From an uncultured Proteiniphilum sp. (GTDB lineage Bacteria > Bacteroidota > Bacteroidia > Bacteroidales > Dysgonomonadaceae): a DNA stretch of 61,631 nucleotides. This document shows, one piece after another, positions 17,510-26,811 of this stretch. Below the pieces are notes generated by a model. That model worked only from the letters and a program-made list of their open reading frames with translations. It was not told where the DNA came from and searched no databases. A program made the position numbers and the translations under genes. The first letter of the stretch is position 1. Each line of letters opens with the position of its first letter. Location: NCBI RefSeq assembly GCF_937873925.1, contig NZ_CALNAT010000016.1, positions 1 through 61,631 on the forward strand. The letters are read 5' to 3'.

Positions 17510-19507
17510 ATGACAATGAGAAAAAATAATATATATATATTGTTCGTGGCAGTTATTCTCGGGTTTACAGTTTCATCCTGCCATGATCTGGAGTTGGAGC
17601 CAAAAGGTATTTTTGACGAGGGTACGCTGTTTAATTCCGACTACGGGATCAGAACCTACCTCGGGGCTATTTACAACGAACTTCCGATAGAAGACCTCAA
17701 TTATTACCATAACAGGGGATACGCTTCAGGAAACGACATCGGGAACTATTGGGAGGCGCAAAAGAACAGCCCCGCAGTGCTTGGGGCCGAAGCGGCAGGA
17801 CGAAGAGATGGGGACGGTACGCCTGAATATTGGCCCTATGAGCGCATCCGCCGTATCAACAATTTTATCGAAGCCATACCCGACTATTCGGCTTTTCACT
17901 CAGAGGAACAGATCAATGAATATTTAGGCGAAGCACATTTCCTGCGTGCGTTCTATTACTTTGGTATGGTAAAACGTTACGGCGGTGTTCCGATCATCAG
18001 GGAGGTACAAGACCCGGCTGCCCCGCTCGAAGAGTTATGGACACCACGTTCTACCGAATATGATTCCTGGAAATTTATCTACGAAGACCTGAAGTTCGCG
18101 ATGGAAAATATGGCCGGGACAAGTGTTACCGGAAGAGCCAATCGCTACTCTGCGGCAGCGCTTATGACACGTGCAATGCTGTATGCAGGGTCTACGGCTA
18201 ACTATTTCGAGACGTTGAATATTACCGCCGGACCGGCTATCAATGCGGGACTCATGGGTATGCGGCGTGAGCAGGCTGCGGAGTTTTACCAATATGTGGT
18301 CGAAGCTGCCCATTTTATCCAGGAAGGGGGTTATCGTTTGCACGACGGTGCAAACAAAGAGATAGCCTTTACCGAAGTGTTTACCGAAGATCTGAATGGC
18401 GTAGAGGATCTTTTTGTAAAACTATTCGGTCCGTACGGCAATCAATCCATCTACAACTCGCGATTGAATCACTCCTGGGACTCAATGGTGTTACCACTTG
18501 GTACAGGTTTGGCAAGCGACGTAGGTTCGGCGCTTCACCCGGCCTGGGATTTGATAAAACTCTATCAAATGCCGGCGCTTGCCGAAGAAAATGAGAACGG
18601 AGACTTAGTGCCTGTCCGTTTCAATAGTCTGAACGATCTTTGGCAATCGGAAGAAATGGAGCCACGCGCAAGGGGAACTTTCTTCTTCTCGGGTATGACC
18701 GAGCTGGCTTCCGGAGAGGTCATGGATCTGCAGGCAGGTGTATACCGCAGATTCCCCGGCACTCTTGCCGATGCGACCGCCGATGCGCAGACCAACGACT
18801 ATATGGAACAGTATCGCATCAGAACCCACGCGGGTAGAGGAGAAATTGACATACAGACGGTTGATGGTGTACCTGGCGTAAAAATCAACGGCTTGTATGG
18901 TCTGTCTTTGTCGGGAGGTGATGAAGGTCGCTCCACCACGGGTGTTTTTATCCGCAAATATGTGAATCCCAGGGCAACCGCAGGCGAACGCGGACTTTAC
19001 CGAAGCAGCACGCCGTTCAAAGTATTCCGTTACGCGGAAGTGCTTTTGAACCGAGCAGAGGCTCTGTATGAGCTGGGACTGTTGACAGGCAACGAATCAC
19101 AGAAAGCAGAAGCGTTTGTGTATATCAACGAAGTGCGCGCCCGTGCAGGCGCTCGTCCTTATACAATGGTAGCAGCTCCGGAAGACGTGAGTGAAGAGAT
19201 CAACGCGTTGTATCCGATTGACGAAAATCTGCAATTCATCCGTGACGAGAGAGCCCGCGAGCTTGCCTTCGAAAATCATCGCTTTTTCGACCTTCGCCGC
19301 TGGCGCGTGTTACATACGAAAATGGAGAATTTTTATCCACGCGGACTGATGGGTTACTATGTTGTAAATGAAGGTAAATACATCTTTTTGAACGACCGTG
19401 AAAAAGAGAACAGAGGCTTGAACTACAACAGGGCCAATTATCATCAACAAATTCCGGGCGGTCAAATCAACAGAAACCCGAACCTCATTCGCAATGATGG
19501 ACATTAA
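17510..19507 (+). CDS. SusD/RagB-family lipoprotein of PUL1
   Basis: A 665-residue lipoprotein. The signal sequence ends in VSSC followed by HDLELEPKG, the usual SusD start. Seen: YLGAIYNELP, LGEAHFLRAFYYFGMVKRYGGVPII (the TPR-type helices of SusD), AEVLLNRAEALYELG, and the C-terminal ELAFENHRFFDLRRW signature. SusD caps its SusC partner at the cell surface and binds the glycan. At 665 residues it is on the long side (many are 500-600), so extra loops may shape the ligand site. An in-frame ATG at 17516 is an equally possible start. Confidence 0.95.
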   Translation: MTMRKNNIYILFVAVILGFTVSSCHDLELEPKGIFDEGTLFNSDYGIRTYLGAIYNELPIEDLNYYHNRGYASGNDIGNYWEAQKNSPAVLGAEAAGRRDGDGTPEYWPYERIRRINNFIEAIPDYSAFHSEEQINEYLGEAHFLRAFYYFGMVKRYGGVPIIREVQDPAAPLEELWTPRSTEYDSWKFIYEDLKFAMENMAGTSVTGRANRYSAAALMTRAMLYAGSTANYFETLNITAGPAINAGLMGMRREQAAEFYQYVVEAAHFIQEGGYRLHDGANKEIAFTEVFTEDLNGVEDLFVKLFGPYGNQSIYNSRLNHSWDSMVLPLGTGLASDVGSALHPAWDLIKLYQMPALAEENENGDLVPVRFNSLNDLWQSEEMEPRARGTFFFSGMTELASGEVMDLQAGVYRRFPGTLADATADAQTNDYMEQYRIRTHAGRGEIDIQTVDGVPGVKINGLYGLSLSGGDEGRSTTGVFIRKYVNPRATAGERGLYRSSTPFKVFRYAEVLLNRAEALYELGLLTGNESQKAEAFVYINEVRARAGARPYTMVAAPEDVSEEINALYPIDENLQFIRDERARELAFENHRFFDLRRWRVLHTKMENFYPRGLMGYYVVNEGKYIFLNDREKENRGLNYNRANYHQQIPGGQINRNPNLIRNDGH

Positions 19508-19527
19508 TAAAAAAACAGACAAATCGT

Positions 19528-20289
19528 ATGAAAAAGTTATTATATAGTTTGCTGATAGCTGCTTCCCTGTTTTGTATGGCTTCCTGCATGGAAATCGACA
19601 ACTTCGATGCGCCTGACGCACATGTTACCGGACGCTTGACAGACAAGACTACGGGAGAGAATTTTATTACGGATCACGGGGATACGCATATCCGTATATG
19701 GGAAATGAGTTATAGTATAAATCCTGCTCCGCAGAGTATTCCCGTGAGATTCGACGGGACGTACAACAACGAAAAACTCTTTGCCGGAACTTACGATATG
19801 CTTCCTCACAACGGTCCTTATTGGCCTGCCGACACTATTCGTAATGTAGCAATCGGCAGAAAAACGGTAACGCAGCATTTCGAAGTGACACCTTATCTGC
19901 ACATTACCGATTTCGAGGCTGTGCTCGAAGGTACTACGCTCACTTTGTCTTGCCGCCTTTCCGCCCCTTTCACGGAAATGACCATCAATGGAGAAATCGT
20001 ACCTCTTCCTAACGTACTGGAAGTTCGTCCGTTTCTAAGTCTTACCCAGTATTGCGGCGCTGCCAATTACATCGGCGAGTATTGGACGAACGATTATCGT
20101 GTGAACTTGCGTAGAGCCTGGAGCAACATAGATACCGACGGTGACGGCAAGAGTGATGCAACCTATACGATTACCGTTCCCGTGAAGAAAGGCTACACTT
20201 ACAATGTGCGTATGGGCGCCAACGTGAACTATACCGATCAGAAGTTTAATTACTCTGAGGTAAAGAGAATCGTGGTTCCGAATGATTAA
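19528..20289 (+). CDS. DUF3823-type lipoprotein
   Basis: A 253-residue lipoprotein: the signal sequence ends MASC, then MEIDNFDAPDAHVTGRLTD. The pattern of an N-terminal FDAP-x-A-x-[VL]-x-G-x-[LV]-x-D strand, a central RFDGTYNNEKLFAGTYDMLP and a C-terminal beta domain (TYNVRMGANVN) matches DUF3823 proteins. These commonly follow SusCD pairs and are thought to help in glycan binding; no catalytic role is known. The start has the recurring AATCGT-ATG-AAA context. A hairpin with a short T-run follows about 40 bases after its stop. Confidence 0.8.
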   Translation: MKKLLYSLLIAASLFCMASCMEIDNFDAPDAHVTGRLTDKTTGENFITDHGDTHIRIWEMSYSINPAPQSIPVRFDGTYNNEKLFAGTYDMLPHNGPYWPADTIRNVAIGRKTVTQHFEVTPYLHITDFEAVLEGTTLTLSCRLSAPFTEMTINGEIVPLPNVLEVRPFLSLTQYCGAANYIGEYWTNDYRVNLRRAWSNIDTDGDGKSDATYTITVPVKKGYTYNVRMGANVNYTDQKFNYSEVKRIVVPND

Positions 20290-20328
20290 TATTAGCAAGT
20301 AGTTTATTCTTTCATTTTTTCATTCTGA

Positions 20329-20364
20329 GCAGGGAGAGGTGCCTGGTTATCTCTTCCTGCTTTT
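20329..20364 (+). terminator. Hairpin with T-run after the DUF3823 gene
   Basis: GCAGGGAGAG (20329-20338) pairs with CTCTTCCTGC (20351-20360) with one G-U pair, followed by TTTT. This is a plausible intrinsic or partial terminator separating the binding proteins from the enzyme genes of PUL1. Confidence 0.55.
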
Positions 20365-20470
20365 AAAGAGTTATTAGAATTCAATGGGTATAACGGCACG
20401 GAAGGTGAATTTGCGCCGGTAAAGGTGAAAATACCGGGCCACCCTGAAAATAAATCAAAGAGACAATTCA

Positions 20471-21934
20471 ATGAAACTAAAAAACATATATAATTTTGCC
20501 ATATTCGGCATTCTATTATTCGCTCTCGCCTGCAACAGCGGAGAGGAAACCATACCGGAGCCGGTGAAACCGCCCGAACCACCTCCGGCACCGGAAGATA
20601 TTTTCAACAAACCCGATTTCGTACCCCACAAAGAGGGTGAGCCGTTCGATTCGTACCGCGGTTTGGTAATGGCGGGATACCAAGGTTGGTTTAACACCCC
20701 TGACGACGGTGCCGACCGGGGTTGGTACCATTATCGCGAGAGTAATATGTTCGCACCGGGCCCACGGAGAAATAGCATTGATATGTGGCCCGAAATGAGG
20801 GAATATGAAGTGAAATATACGACGGATAATTTTATTCTGCCGAACGGGCAGAAAGCCCAGGTTTACAGTAACTATGACAAATCGAGCGTGATGCTTCACT
20901 TCAAGTGGATGAAAGAGTATGGCATCGACGGCGCGTTTATGCAACGTTTCGTTGGTGAGGTCATAGACAATCCCAGCGGAAAAAACCATTTCGATGCGGT
21001 GTTGGGGTACGCCATGGAAGCCTCGAACACACATCAACGTGCTCTCTGCGTTATGTACGACCTGGGCGGGTTTGTACCTGACCGGCTTGCTAAAACGCTT
21101 GACGATGCCCAAACAATAATGAATACCTATCAACTGAAAGATCGTACAAAGCAGAAATTTTATCTTCATCAGAACGGAAAACCGCTTATCACCGTATGGG
21201 GAGTCGGTTTCAACGACGGACGCCCTTTCTCGCTTACCGACGTGGAATCACTCGTGAACGGCTTAAAAGAAATGGGGTACAGCATTATGCTGGGGGTGCC
21301 CACCTACTGGCGCGAAAGACGGAATGACGCGTTACCCGATCCCAAACTTCATGAGATCATCAGGTCTGCCGATGTGATCATGCCCTGGTTTGTAGGTCGC
21401 TACGGAATGAATAATTTTCCTGACTTCCACACATTGATCGAAAGCGATATTCAGTGGTGTAAAACAAACAATGTGGAATACGCGCCGCTTTGTTTCCCCG
21501 GCTCATCGGATCTTAATATGCATCCTCATAATATAGACAGGAATGAGCGGTACGGGGGGCAGTTTTTGTGGAACCAGATGTATCATAGCATTAAATCGGG
21601 AGCACAAATGTTGTATATGGCCATGTTTGACGAAATAGACGAGGGGACGGCACTTTATAAGACTTTGAATCAGAAGGATGTGCCGGGTAATGAGCCGGAA
21701 GAGCCCTATTACGTGACTTACCGGGGTGGTAATTATAGCATTGGTTCGCAGCCGATAACGAATCTGCCCGGGGCGAATGATTGGTGCAAGCGTGTTCCCG
21801 ATGAGTTGAATATTACTTTCCTGGGGATCGAAGACAATTTGCCTACCGACCATTACCTCTGGCTTACTGGGCAAGGAAGGAAGATGTTGAGAGGAGAAAT
21901 CCCCTTAAAACAGACATTACCCGTAAGGCAATAA
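20471..21934 (+). CDS. GH71/GH99-like glycoside hydrolase, lipoprotein
   Basis: A 487-residue protein whose signal sequence ends LFALAC, followed by NSGEET and a proline-rich spacer (PEPVKPPEPPPAPED) that would hold the enzyme off the membrane. The catalytic part begins RGLVMAGYQGWFNTPDDGADRGWYHY, then MKEYGIDGAFMQRF, KPLITVWGVGF, ADVIMPWFVGRYG and MAMFDEIDEGTALYK. This arrangement is that of GH71/99-like TIM barrels (endo-alpha-mannosidases and alpha-1,3-glucanases among them). The DEIDEG acidic cluster is a candidate active-site segment. With GH92 and GH43 alongside, an alpha-mannose-containing glycan is a reasonable but unproven substrate. Confidence 0.7.
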   Translation: MKLKNIYNFAIFGILLFALACNSGEETIPEPVKPPEPPPAPEDIFNKPDFVPHKEGEPFDSYRGLVMAGYQGWFNTPDDGADRGWYHYRESNMFAPGPRRNSIDMWPEMREYEVKYTTDNFILPNGQKAQVYSNYDKSSVMLHFKWMKEYGIDGAFMQRFVGEVIDNPSGKNHFDAVLGYAMEASNTHQRALCVMYDLGGFVPDRLAKTLDDAQTIMNTYQLKDRTKQKFYLHQNGKPLITVWGVGFNDGRPFSLTDVESLVNGLKEMGYSIMLGVPTYWRERRNDALPDPKLHEIIRSADVIMPWFVGRYGMNNFPDFHTLIESDIQWCKTNNVEYAPLCFPGSSDLNMHPHNIDRNERYGGQFLWNQMYHSIKSGAQMLYMAMFDEIDEGTALYKTLNQKDVPGNEPEEPYYVTYRGGNYSIGSQPITNLPGANDWCKRVPDELNITFLGIEDNLPTDHYLWLTGQGRKMLRGEIPLKQTLPVRQ

Positions 21935-22020
21935 ATTGAGATTGATCAAATAAAAACAGAAATATCACGACAACATTGGTCGAAAAAATAATATAGAAAT
22001 AGCTAAAAGAATAAGTAAGT

Positions 22021-22998
22021 ATGAGAAGATTTTTATTATCTGCTGTTGCTGTTACCACAATGGTAAGTTGCCAGGCACAAAAAGAGAATACGGATACCGT
22101 TACCTTGGGCCCCAATCCGTTTATAACGCATATCTACACGGCCGACCCTTCTGCCCGGGTTTGGGAAGACGGACGTTTGTACGTGTACCCGTCGCAAGAC
22201 ATCAATCCGCCGAGAGGTTGCGATCTGATGGACAAGTATCACGTTTTTTCGACGGACGATATGGTGAATTGGACAGATCACGGGCAAATCGTAGAAGCAG
22301 CCGATGTACCGTGGGGTAAAAAACCCTCTCTCGCGGGCGGAGCTACCTTTATGTGGGCACCCGATTGTATCTATAAGGACGGAAAGTATTATTTTTATTT
22401 TCCTCACCCGAGTGATGACCCGTGGAACGATAATTGGAGGATTGGCATCGCAGTCAGCGATAAACCCGCGTCGGATTTCGTCGTGTTGGATCATTGGCTC
22501 GAAGGTTTGGGAGATGATGTTTTCGCAATGATCGACCCAAACATTTTTATTGATGACGATGGACAAGCTTATTTCTATTATGGCGGCGGGGGCAGATGTG
22601 CCGGAGCCAGACTACACGACAATATGACAGAGCTGGCAGAGCCTTTGACCTTTATGGAGGGATTGGTCGATTTCCATGAAGCGACCTGGGTTTTCAAAAG
22701 AAATGGCATTTATTATCTTACTTATTCCGATAATCATACCGAAAACGGGAGAGGAGCCAACCGCATGAAATATGCCACAAGCAATAAGCCGTTAGGACCC
22801 TGGGCCTATCAGGGTACGTTCTTAGGATCGACAAGTTGTGATACCAATCACGGGTCGGTAGTGGAGTATAAAGACCAGTGGTATGTTTTCTACCACAACA
22901 GCGACATTTCGGGGCGCGGCAATCTTCGTTCGATTTGTGTAGATAAATTGTTCTTTAATGAGGACGGAACTATTCAGATGGTGCAACAAACGAGATAA
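22021..22998 (+). CDS. GH43-family glycosidase, lipoprotein or periplasmic
   Basis: A 325-residue five-bladed propeller enzyme. Seen: a short signal sequence ending MVSC; the base aspartate in TADPSARVWEDGRLYVYPS (about residue 41); the second aspartate in MIDPNIFIDDDGQAYFYYGG (about 171); the acid glutamate in DFHEATWVFKRNGIYYL (about 220); and the blade motif HGSVVEYKDQWYVFYH. These are the three acidic residues of GH43, whose members are mainly beta-xylosidases and alpha-L-arabinofuranosidases, with some galactan-active forms. There is no C-terminal accessory domain. It lies 86 bases after the GH71/99-like gene and probably belongs to the same transcript. Confidence 0.88.
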   Translation: MRRFLLSAVAVTTMVSCQAQKENTDTVTLGPNPFITHIYTADPSARVWEDGRLYVYPSQDINPPRGCDLMDKYHVFSTDDMVNWTDHGQIVEAADVPWGKKPSLAGGATFMWAPDCIYKDGKYYFYFPHPSDDPWNDNWRIGIAVSDKPASDFVVLDHWLEGLGDDVFAMIDPNIFIDDDGQAYFYYGGGGRCAGARLHDNMTELAEPLTFMEGLVDFHEATWVFKRNGIYYLTYSDNHTENGRGANRMKYATSNKPLGPWAYQGTFLGSTSCDTNHGSVVEYKDQWYVFYHNSDISGRGNLRSICVDKLFFNEDGTIQMVQQTR

Positions 22999-23069
22999 CT
23001 TTTGTTGCTTCGCGTTTGGTTGATATAATATTATTTTGTTTATTTACAAGGCTTTTTTAAATTCGAAAT

Positions 23070-25316
23070 ATGAAACAAGCATGTAAACTATTCTTTTTTA
23101 TTGCCATTGCATTGTCGCCCGGATGTTCTTCCACCGCACAATTTGCTACAAAATCGCAGGAATTGGTTGATTACGTCAATCCCTATATGGGTAATATCAG
23201 TCATCTGCTTGTACCTACGTACCCGACGGTTCACTTGCCTAACAGTATGTTGCGTATCTATCCCGAACGGGCAGACTATACCGGTGACTTGTTGAACGGT
23301 TTACCGATCGCGGTTACAAGTCATCGCGGAAGTTCGGCATTCAACCTGAGCGTTTTCCAGGGAAACGAACCGGAGTTAAGACCGGTTATTCCTTATAGCT
23401 ACGACAGGGAGAAAATTACACCCTACGACTATTTTGTTTATCTCGATGAGGAGGAAACAAACGTCTATTATGCCGTTTCCCATCAATCGGGAATCTATGA
23501 ACTGGAATTCGACCGCACAAATCCCCTGTTCTTGATCCTGAATTCCAGAAGAGGTGAGTTGAAATGGGACGGAAAAGCGTTTTCGGGCTATCAACAACTG
23601 CAAAACAACACAAAAATTTTCATCTGGCTGGAGCCTGACGTGCAACCCCAAAGTGTAAAGAACGAAACAGCATCAGGAACAAATGCGCATATTGTATTAT
23701 CTTACCCGTCAAACACTTTACAGTTGAGATTGCGTTATGGAATTTCATTTATCGATGCCGGACAGGCAAAGAAAAACCTTTATAGGGAAATTCCGGACTT
23801 CGATGCAAAAGCCGTAGCGGAAAAAGGACGGAAGGTGTGGAACGAAACATTGGGAAAGATCAAAGTGGACGGCGGCTCGGAAAACGACAGGACGGTTTTC
23901 TACACTTCGCTGTATCGCACATACGAGCGCCCGGTTTGTATATCGGAAGACGGACGTTATTTCAGCGCTTTTGACGGAAATATCCGCAATGACAACGGAA
24001 CGCCTTTTTATACCGATGATTGGATCTGGGATACTTACCGTGCCACTCACCCCCTTCGTGTATTGGTGGAGGCTGAAATGGAAAGCGATATCCTCAACTC
24101 TTTTTTACGTATGTCTGAGCAAATGTCGGAATTCTGGTGGCCTACTTTCCCCGAAATTACAGGCGACAGTCGTCGGATGAACTCCAATCACGGTATTGCT
24201 ACCGTGATTGATGGATACATAAAAGGATTAAAGAACATTGATCTGGCGAAAAAATATCCGGCTATGCGTAACGCCATAATGGAAAAAACACTGGCTCCCT
24301 GGTCGGCAAAACCGTCAGGCGAATTGGATAGGTTCTATCATGAAAACGGGTATATTGCCGCGCTCAGAGAGGGCGAGAAGGAAACGATCCCCGAAGTACA
24401 TGGTTTTGAAAAGCGCCAACCTGTGGCCGTAACGCTCGGAACGGCCTACGACCAATGGTGTCTGGCACAGATCGCCAAAGAGTTGGGAAAGATGGACGAT
24501 TATGAATATTTCCTGGAAAAGTCGTATAATTATCGCAACCTTTTCAACGCGGAAACGGGCTTCTTCCATCCGAAAGATAAGCAGGGGAACTTCATCGAAC
24601 CTTTCGATTACAAGTTTTCGGGCGGAATGGGCGCACGTGAATATTATGGCGAGAACAACGCCTGGACTTACCGTTGGGATGTACAACATAATGTGGCCGA
24701 CCTGATCCACCTGATGGGCGGACGTGAAAAATTCATTCAGAACCTCGACCAAACGTTCCGTGAGCCACTTGGAAAAAGTAAATTTGAATTTTACGCCCAA
24801 CTGCCTGACCAAACAGGGAACGTGGGACAATTTTCAATGGCGAACGAGCCTTCGCTGCACATCCCTTACCTTTACAACTACGCAGGAGAACCCTGGAAAA
24901 CGCAAAAGCGTATTCGCAAACTGGTAATCGGATGGTTTAGGAATGACCTGATGGGCGTTCCGGGCGATGAGGATGGCGGCGGTATGTCGGCTTTCGTGGT
25001 ATTTTCGCAAATGGGATTCTATCCGGTAACGCCGGGCAGTCCGACATACAACATCGGAAGTCCGTTCTTCAACGAAGTAACGATGCAGTTGGGCAATGGT
25101 GAAACATTGCGTATTGTTGCCAAAAACAACAGTGAAGACAACAAATACATTCAATCGGCACGACTGAATGGTAAAGAATGGACGAAGCCGTGGTTTAGTC
25201 ACGAAGATATAAAAAACGGCGGAATATTGGAGCTTGTCATGGGCGATAAAGCCAACAGAGCGTGGGGCGCTGCCCCGCAGGATGCGCCACCCTCAGAGGG
25301 AGTCAAAAATAACTGA
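23070..25316 (+). CDS. GH92 exo-alpha-mannosidase, lipoprotein
   Basis: A 748-residue protein with a lipobox (LSPGC) and the full GH92 pattern: VDYVNPYMGN near the N-terminus, DDWIWDTYRATHPL, SEFWWPTFPE, NNAWTYRWDVQHNVADLI, ANEPSLHIPYLYNYAG (about 590) and GVPGDEDGGGMSAFVVFSQMGFYPVTPG (about 630-655). The last motif contains acidic residues near the catalytic base and calcium site. Family knowledge: calcium-dependent inverting alpha-mannosidases, mostly alpha-1,2 or alpha-1,3, acting on N-glycans and yeast mannan. One departure: the usual early GTDG-type loop reads GNISHLLVPTYPTVHLP, so linkage may differ. It is the last hydrolase of PUL1. Confidence 0.9.
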   Translation: MKQACKLFFFIAIALSPGCSSTAQFATKSQELVDYVNPYMGNISHLLVPTYPTVHLPNSMLRIYPERADYTGDLLNGLPIAVTSHRGSSAFNLSVFQGNEPELRPVIPYSYDREKITPYDYFVYLDEEETNVYYAVSHQSGIYELEFDRTNPLFLILNSRRGELKWDGKAFSGYQQLQNNTKIFIWLEPDVQPQSVKNETASGTNAHIVLSYPSNTLQLRLRYGISFIDAGQAKKNLYREIPDFDAKAVAEKGRKVWNETLGKIKVDGGSENDRTVFYTSLYRTYERPVCISEDGRYFSAFDGNIRNDNGTPFYTDDWIWDTYRATHPLRVLVEAEMESDILNSFLRMSEQMSEFWWPTFPEITGDSRRMNSNHGIATVIDGYIKGLKNIDLAKKYPAMRNAIMEKTLAPWSAKPSGELDRFYHENGYIAALREGEKETIPEVHGFEKRQPVAVTLGTAYDQWCLAQIAKELGKMDDYEYFLEKSYNYRNLFNAETGFFHPKDKQGNFIEPFDYKFSGGMGAREYYGENNAWTYRWDVQHNVADLIHLMGGREKFIQNLDQTFREPLGKSKFEFYAQLPDQTGNVGQFSMANEPSLHIPYLYNYAGEPWKTQKRIRKLVIGWFRNDLMGVPGDEDGGGMSAFVVFSQMGFYPVTPGSPTYNIGSPFFNEVTMQLGNGETLRIVAKNNSEDNKYIQSARLNGKEWTKPWFSHEDIKNGGILELVMGDKANRAWGAAPQDAPPSEGVKNN

Positions 25317-25423
25317 AACCCAAAAGAAGAGGGTAATATTACTAATCCGATAAAAAAGAGTACCTTTATTTCGTTCAATAAATTTAGTCGTTTTGAGTCG
25401 CCTTCGCTCCTCGATTTTCAATT

Positions 25424-25474
25424 CTCGCAACGGCATAATCCAGGCAAGCTTGTCTTCTGCTTGTATTGCTTAAC
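25424..25474 (+). repeat. 51-bp inverted repeat, left copy
   Basis: The reverse complement of this segment matches 26812-26862 at 43 of 51 positions by my hand alignment, including an 18-base identical core (AGCAGAAGACAAGCTTGC in the right copy). It lies 96 bases before the isomerase gene. I see no further copies in the window. Confidence 0.8.
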
Positions 25475-25570
25475 GAAAACGTTGATATATAATTTGATGT
25501 CAAGCGATGCCTAAAAACAATTAATATTCCCGGGAAACAACAAATTATTAACCCTATAAATTACATAAAA

Positions 25571-26563
25571 ATGCCTAGATTAGTAACACTGTACTCTCTT
25601 CAATGGGGAGATTTATCATTGGAAAACGTATGTGTCAAAGCGAAAGAATTTGGCTACGACGGACTTGAACTGGGATTACCCGATCATTTGGACGTCCGAC
25701 AAACCGATCCCGAATATTACAAAGGGATCAAAGACCTTTTGGGAAAGAATGGATTACAACTACACACAATTTCTACCCATCTGGTAGGACAAGGGGTGTG
25801 TGATCGGATCGACGAGCGGCACAAAGGAATCTTGCCCACTTACATTTGGGGCGACGGCGATCCCGAAGGTGTTCGCCAACGGGCTGCCGAAGAGTTGATA
25901 TTAACGGCAAAAGCTGCCAAAGCACTGGATGTGAAAACGGTGGTGGGATTTACAGGAAGCCCCATATGGCATTTGCTTTATTCGTTTCCGCCTGCTTCCG
26001 AATCTATGATTGAGGACGGCTATAAAGAGTTCGCCCGTCGTTTTATCCCCATTCTTGATGAATTTGAAAAATGGGGGGTTCGTTTTGCGCTTGAAGTGCA
26101 CCCCACCGAGATTGCGTTCGATACATTTTCGGCACGCAGGGCATTGGAAGCGGTTGGCAATCACCCTGCCTTCGGTTTCAATTACGATCCGAGCCACTTG
26201 GGGTATCAGGGTGTGGATTATGTGGATTTTATTTATCAGTTCCCCGATCGTATTTTTCACGTTCATATGAAAGATGCTTATTGGAGTGATACACCCAAAC
26301 AAGTAGGTGTGTTCGGCGGACACGTTCCTTTCGGTGATCCTCGTCGTTATTGGAATTTCAGAAGTGTGGGAAGAGGGAAAATCAATTTCGAAGAAATCAT
26401 TCGCGCGCTCAACGCTATCGGTTATCAAGGACCTCTTTCGATAGAATGGGAAGATAGCGCAATGGATCGTGAACACGGTGCGCGTGAATCATGCGAATTT
26501 ACCAAACGTATCGATTTTCAAACTTCAAAACATGCATTTGACGCTTTTTTCACAAAAGAATGA
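25571..26563 (+). CDS. Sugar phosphate isomerase/epimerase-like TIM barrel (AP_endonuc_2 family)
   Basis: A 330-residue cytoplasmic protein without a signal peptide. Seen: FGYDGLELGLPDHLDV, ISTHLVGQG, then the four metal-ligand segments of xylose-isomerase-like barrels: FALEVHPTEIAFD (Glu), FNYDPSHLGYQ (Asp), IFHVHMKDA (His) and LSIEWEDS (Glu). Family knowledge: these barrels epimerise or isomerise sugars, or cleave 3-keto-glycosides when paired with Gfo/Idh oxidoreductases (as in C-glycoside and glucosinolate processing). A Gfo/Idh pseudogene follows after 14 bases and two intact exported Gfo/Idh genes come next, so a 3-keto-sugar role is plausible. Substrate unknown. Confidence 0.85.
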   Translation: MPRLVTLYSLQWGDLSLENVCVKAKEFGYDGLELGLPDHLDVRQTDPEYYKGIKDLLGKNGLQLHTISTHLVGQGVCDRIDERHKGILPTYIWGDGDPEGVRQRAAEELILTAKAAKALDVKTVVGFTGSPIWHLLYSFPPASESMIEDGYKEFARRFIPILDEFEKWGVRFALEVHPTEIAFDTFSARRALEAVGNHPAFGFNYDPSHLGYQGVDYVDFIYQFPDRIFHVHMKDAYWSDTPKQVGVFGGHVPFGDPRRYWNFRSVGRGKINFEEIIRALNAIGYQGPLSIEWEDSAMDREHGARESCEFTKRIDFQTSKHAFDAFFTKE

Positions 26564-26577
26564 TTTATCTATTGAGT

Positions 26578-26793
26578 ATGAAGAACAGCAAATTAAAAAT
26601 GGGAATGGTCGGAGGTGGCATCACCGGCTTTATCGAAGCTTTCGCAAATATATATCGCAATTTTACTCTTACTGTAATGGCTCATAAGACAGGCCGGAAA
26701 ACCACCCCGGAGATGTTGGATTTCCCCAATGTTTACGATGGCGTAAGGGGAATGCAATTTATTGAAACTGTTGCGGAAGCGGGTTCCATATGA
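26578..26793 (+). pseudogene. Gfo/Idh/MocA oxidoreductase with a large internal deletion
   Basis: A 71-codon frame joins the very N-terminus of a Gfo/Idh enzyme (MKNSKLKMGMVGGGITGFI, with the dinucleotide-binding GxGxxG-like loop) directly to a typical C-terminus of the same family (EAFANIYRNF ... LDFPNVYDGVRGMQFIETV). Intact family members have about 370-390 residues, so roughly 300 residues, including the rest of the NAD(P) fold and the substrate domain, are missing, with the frame kept. It carried no signal peptide, so the intact ancestor was cytoplasmic and probably the direct partner of the isomerase 14 bases upstream. Inference: loss by in-frame deletion; a functional 71-residue protein is unlikely. 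Confidence 0.75.
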
Positions 26794-26811
26794 TACCTTT
26801 GAACTATTTGC

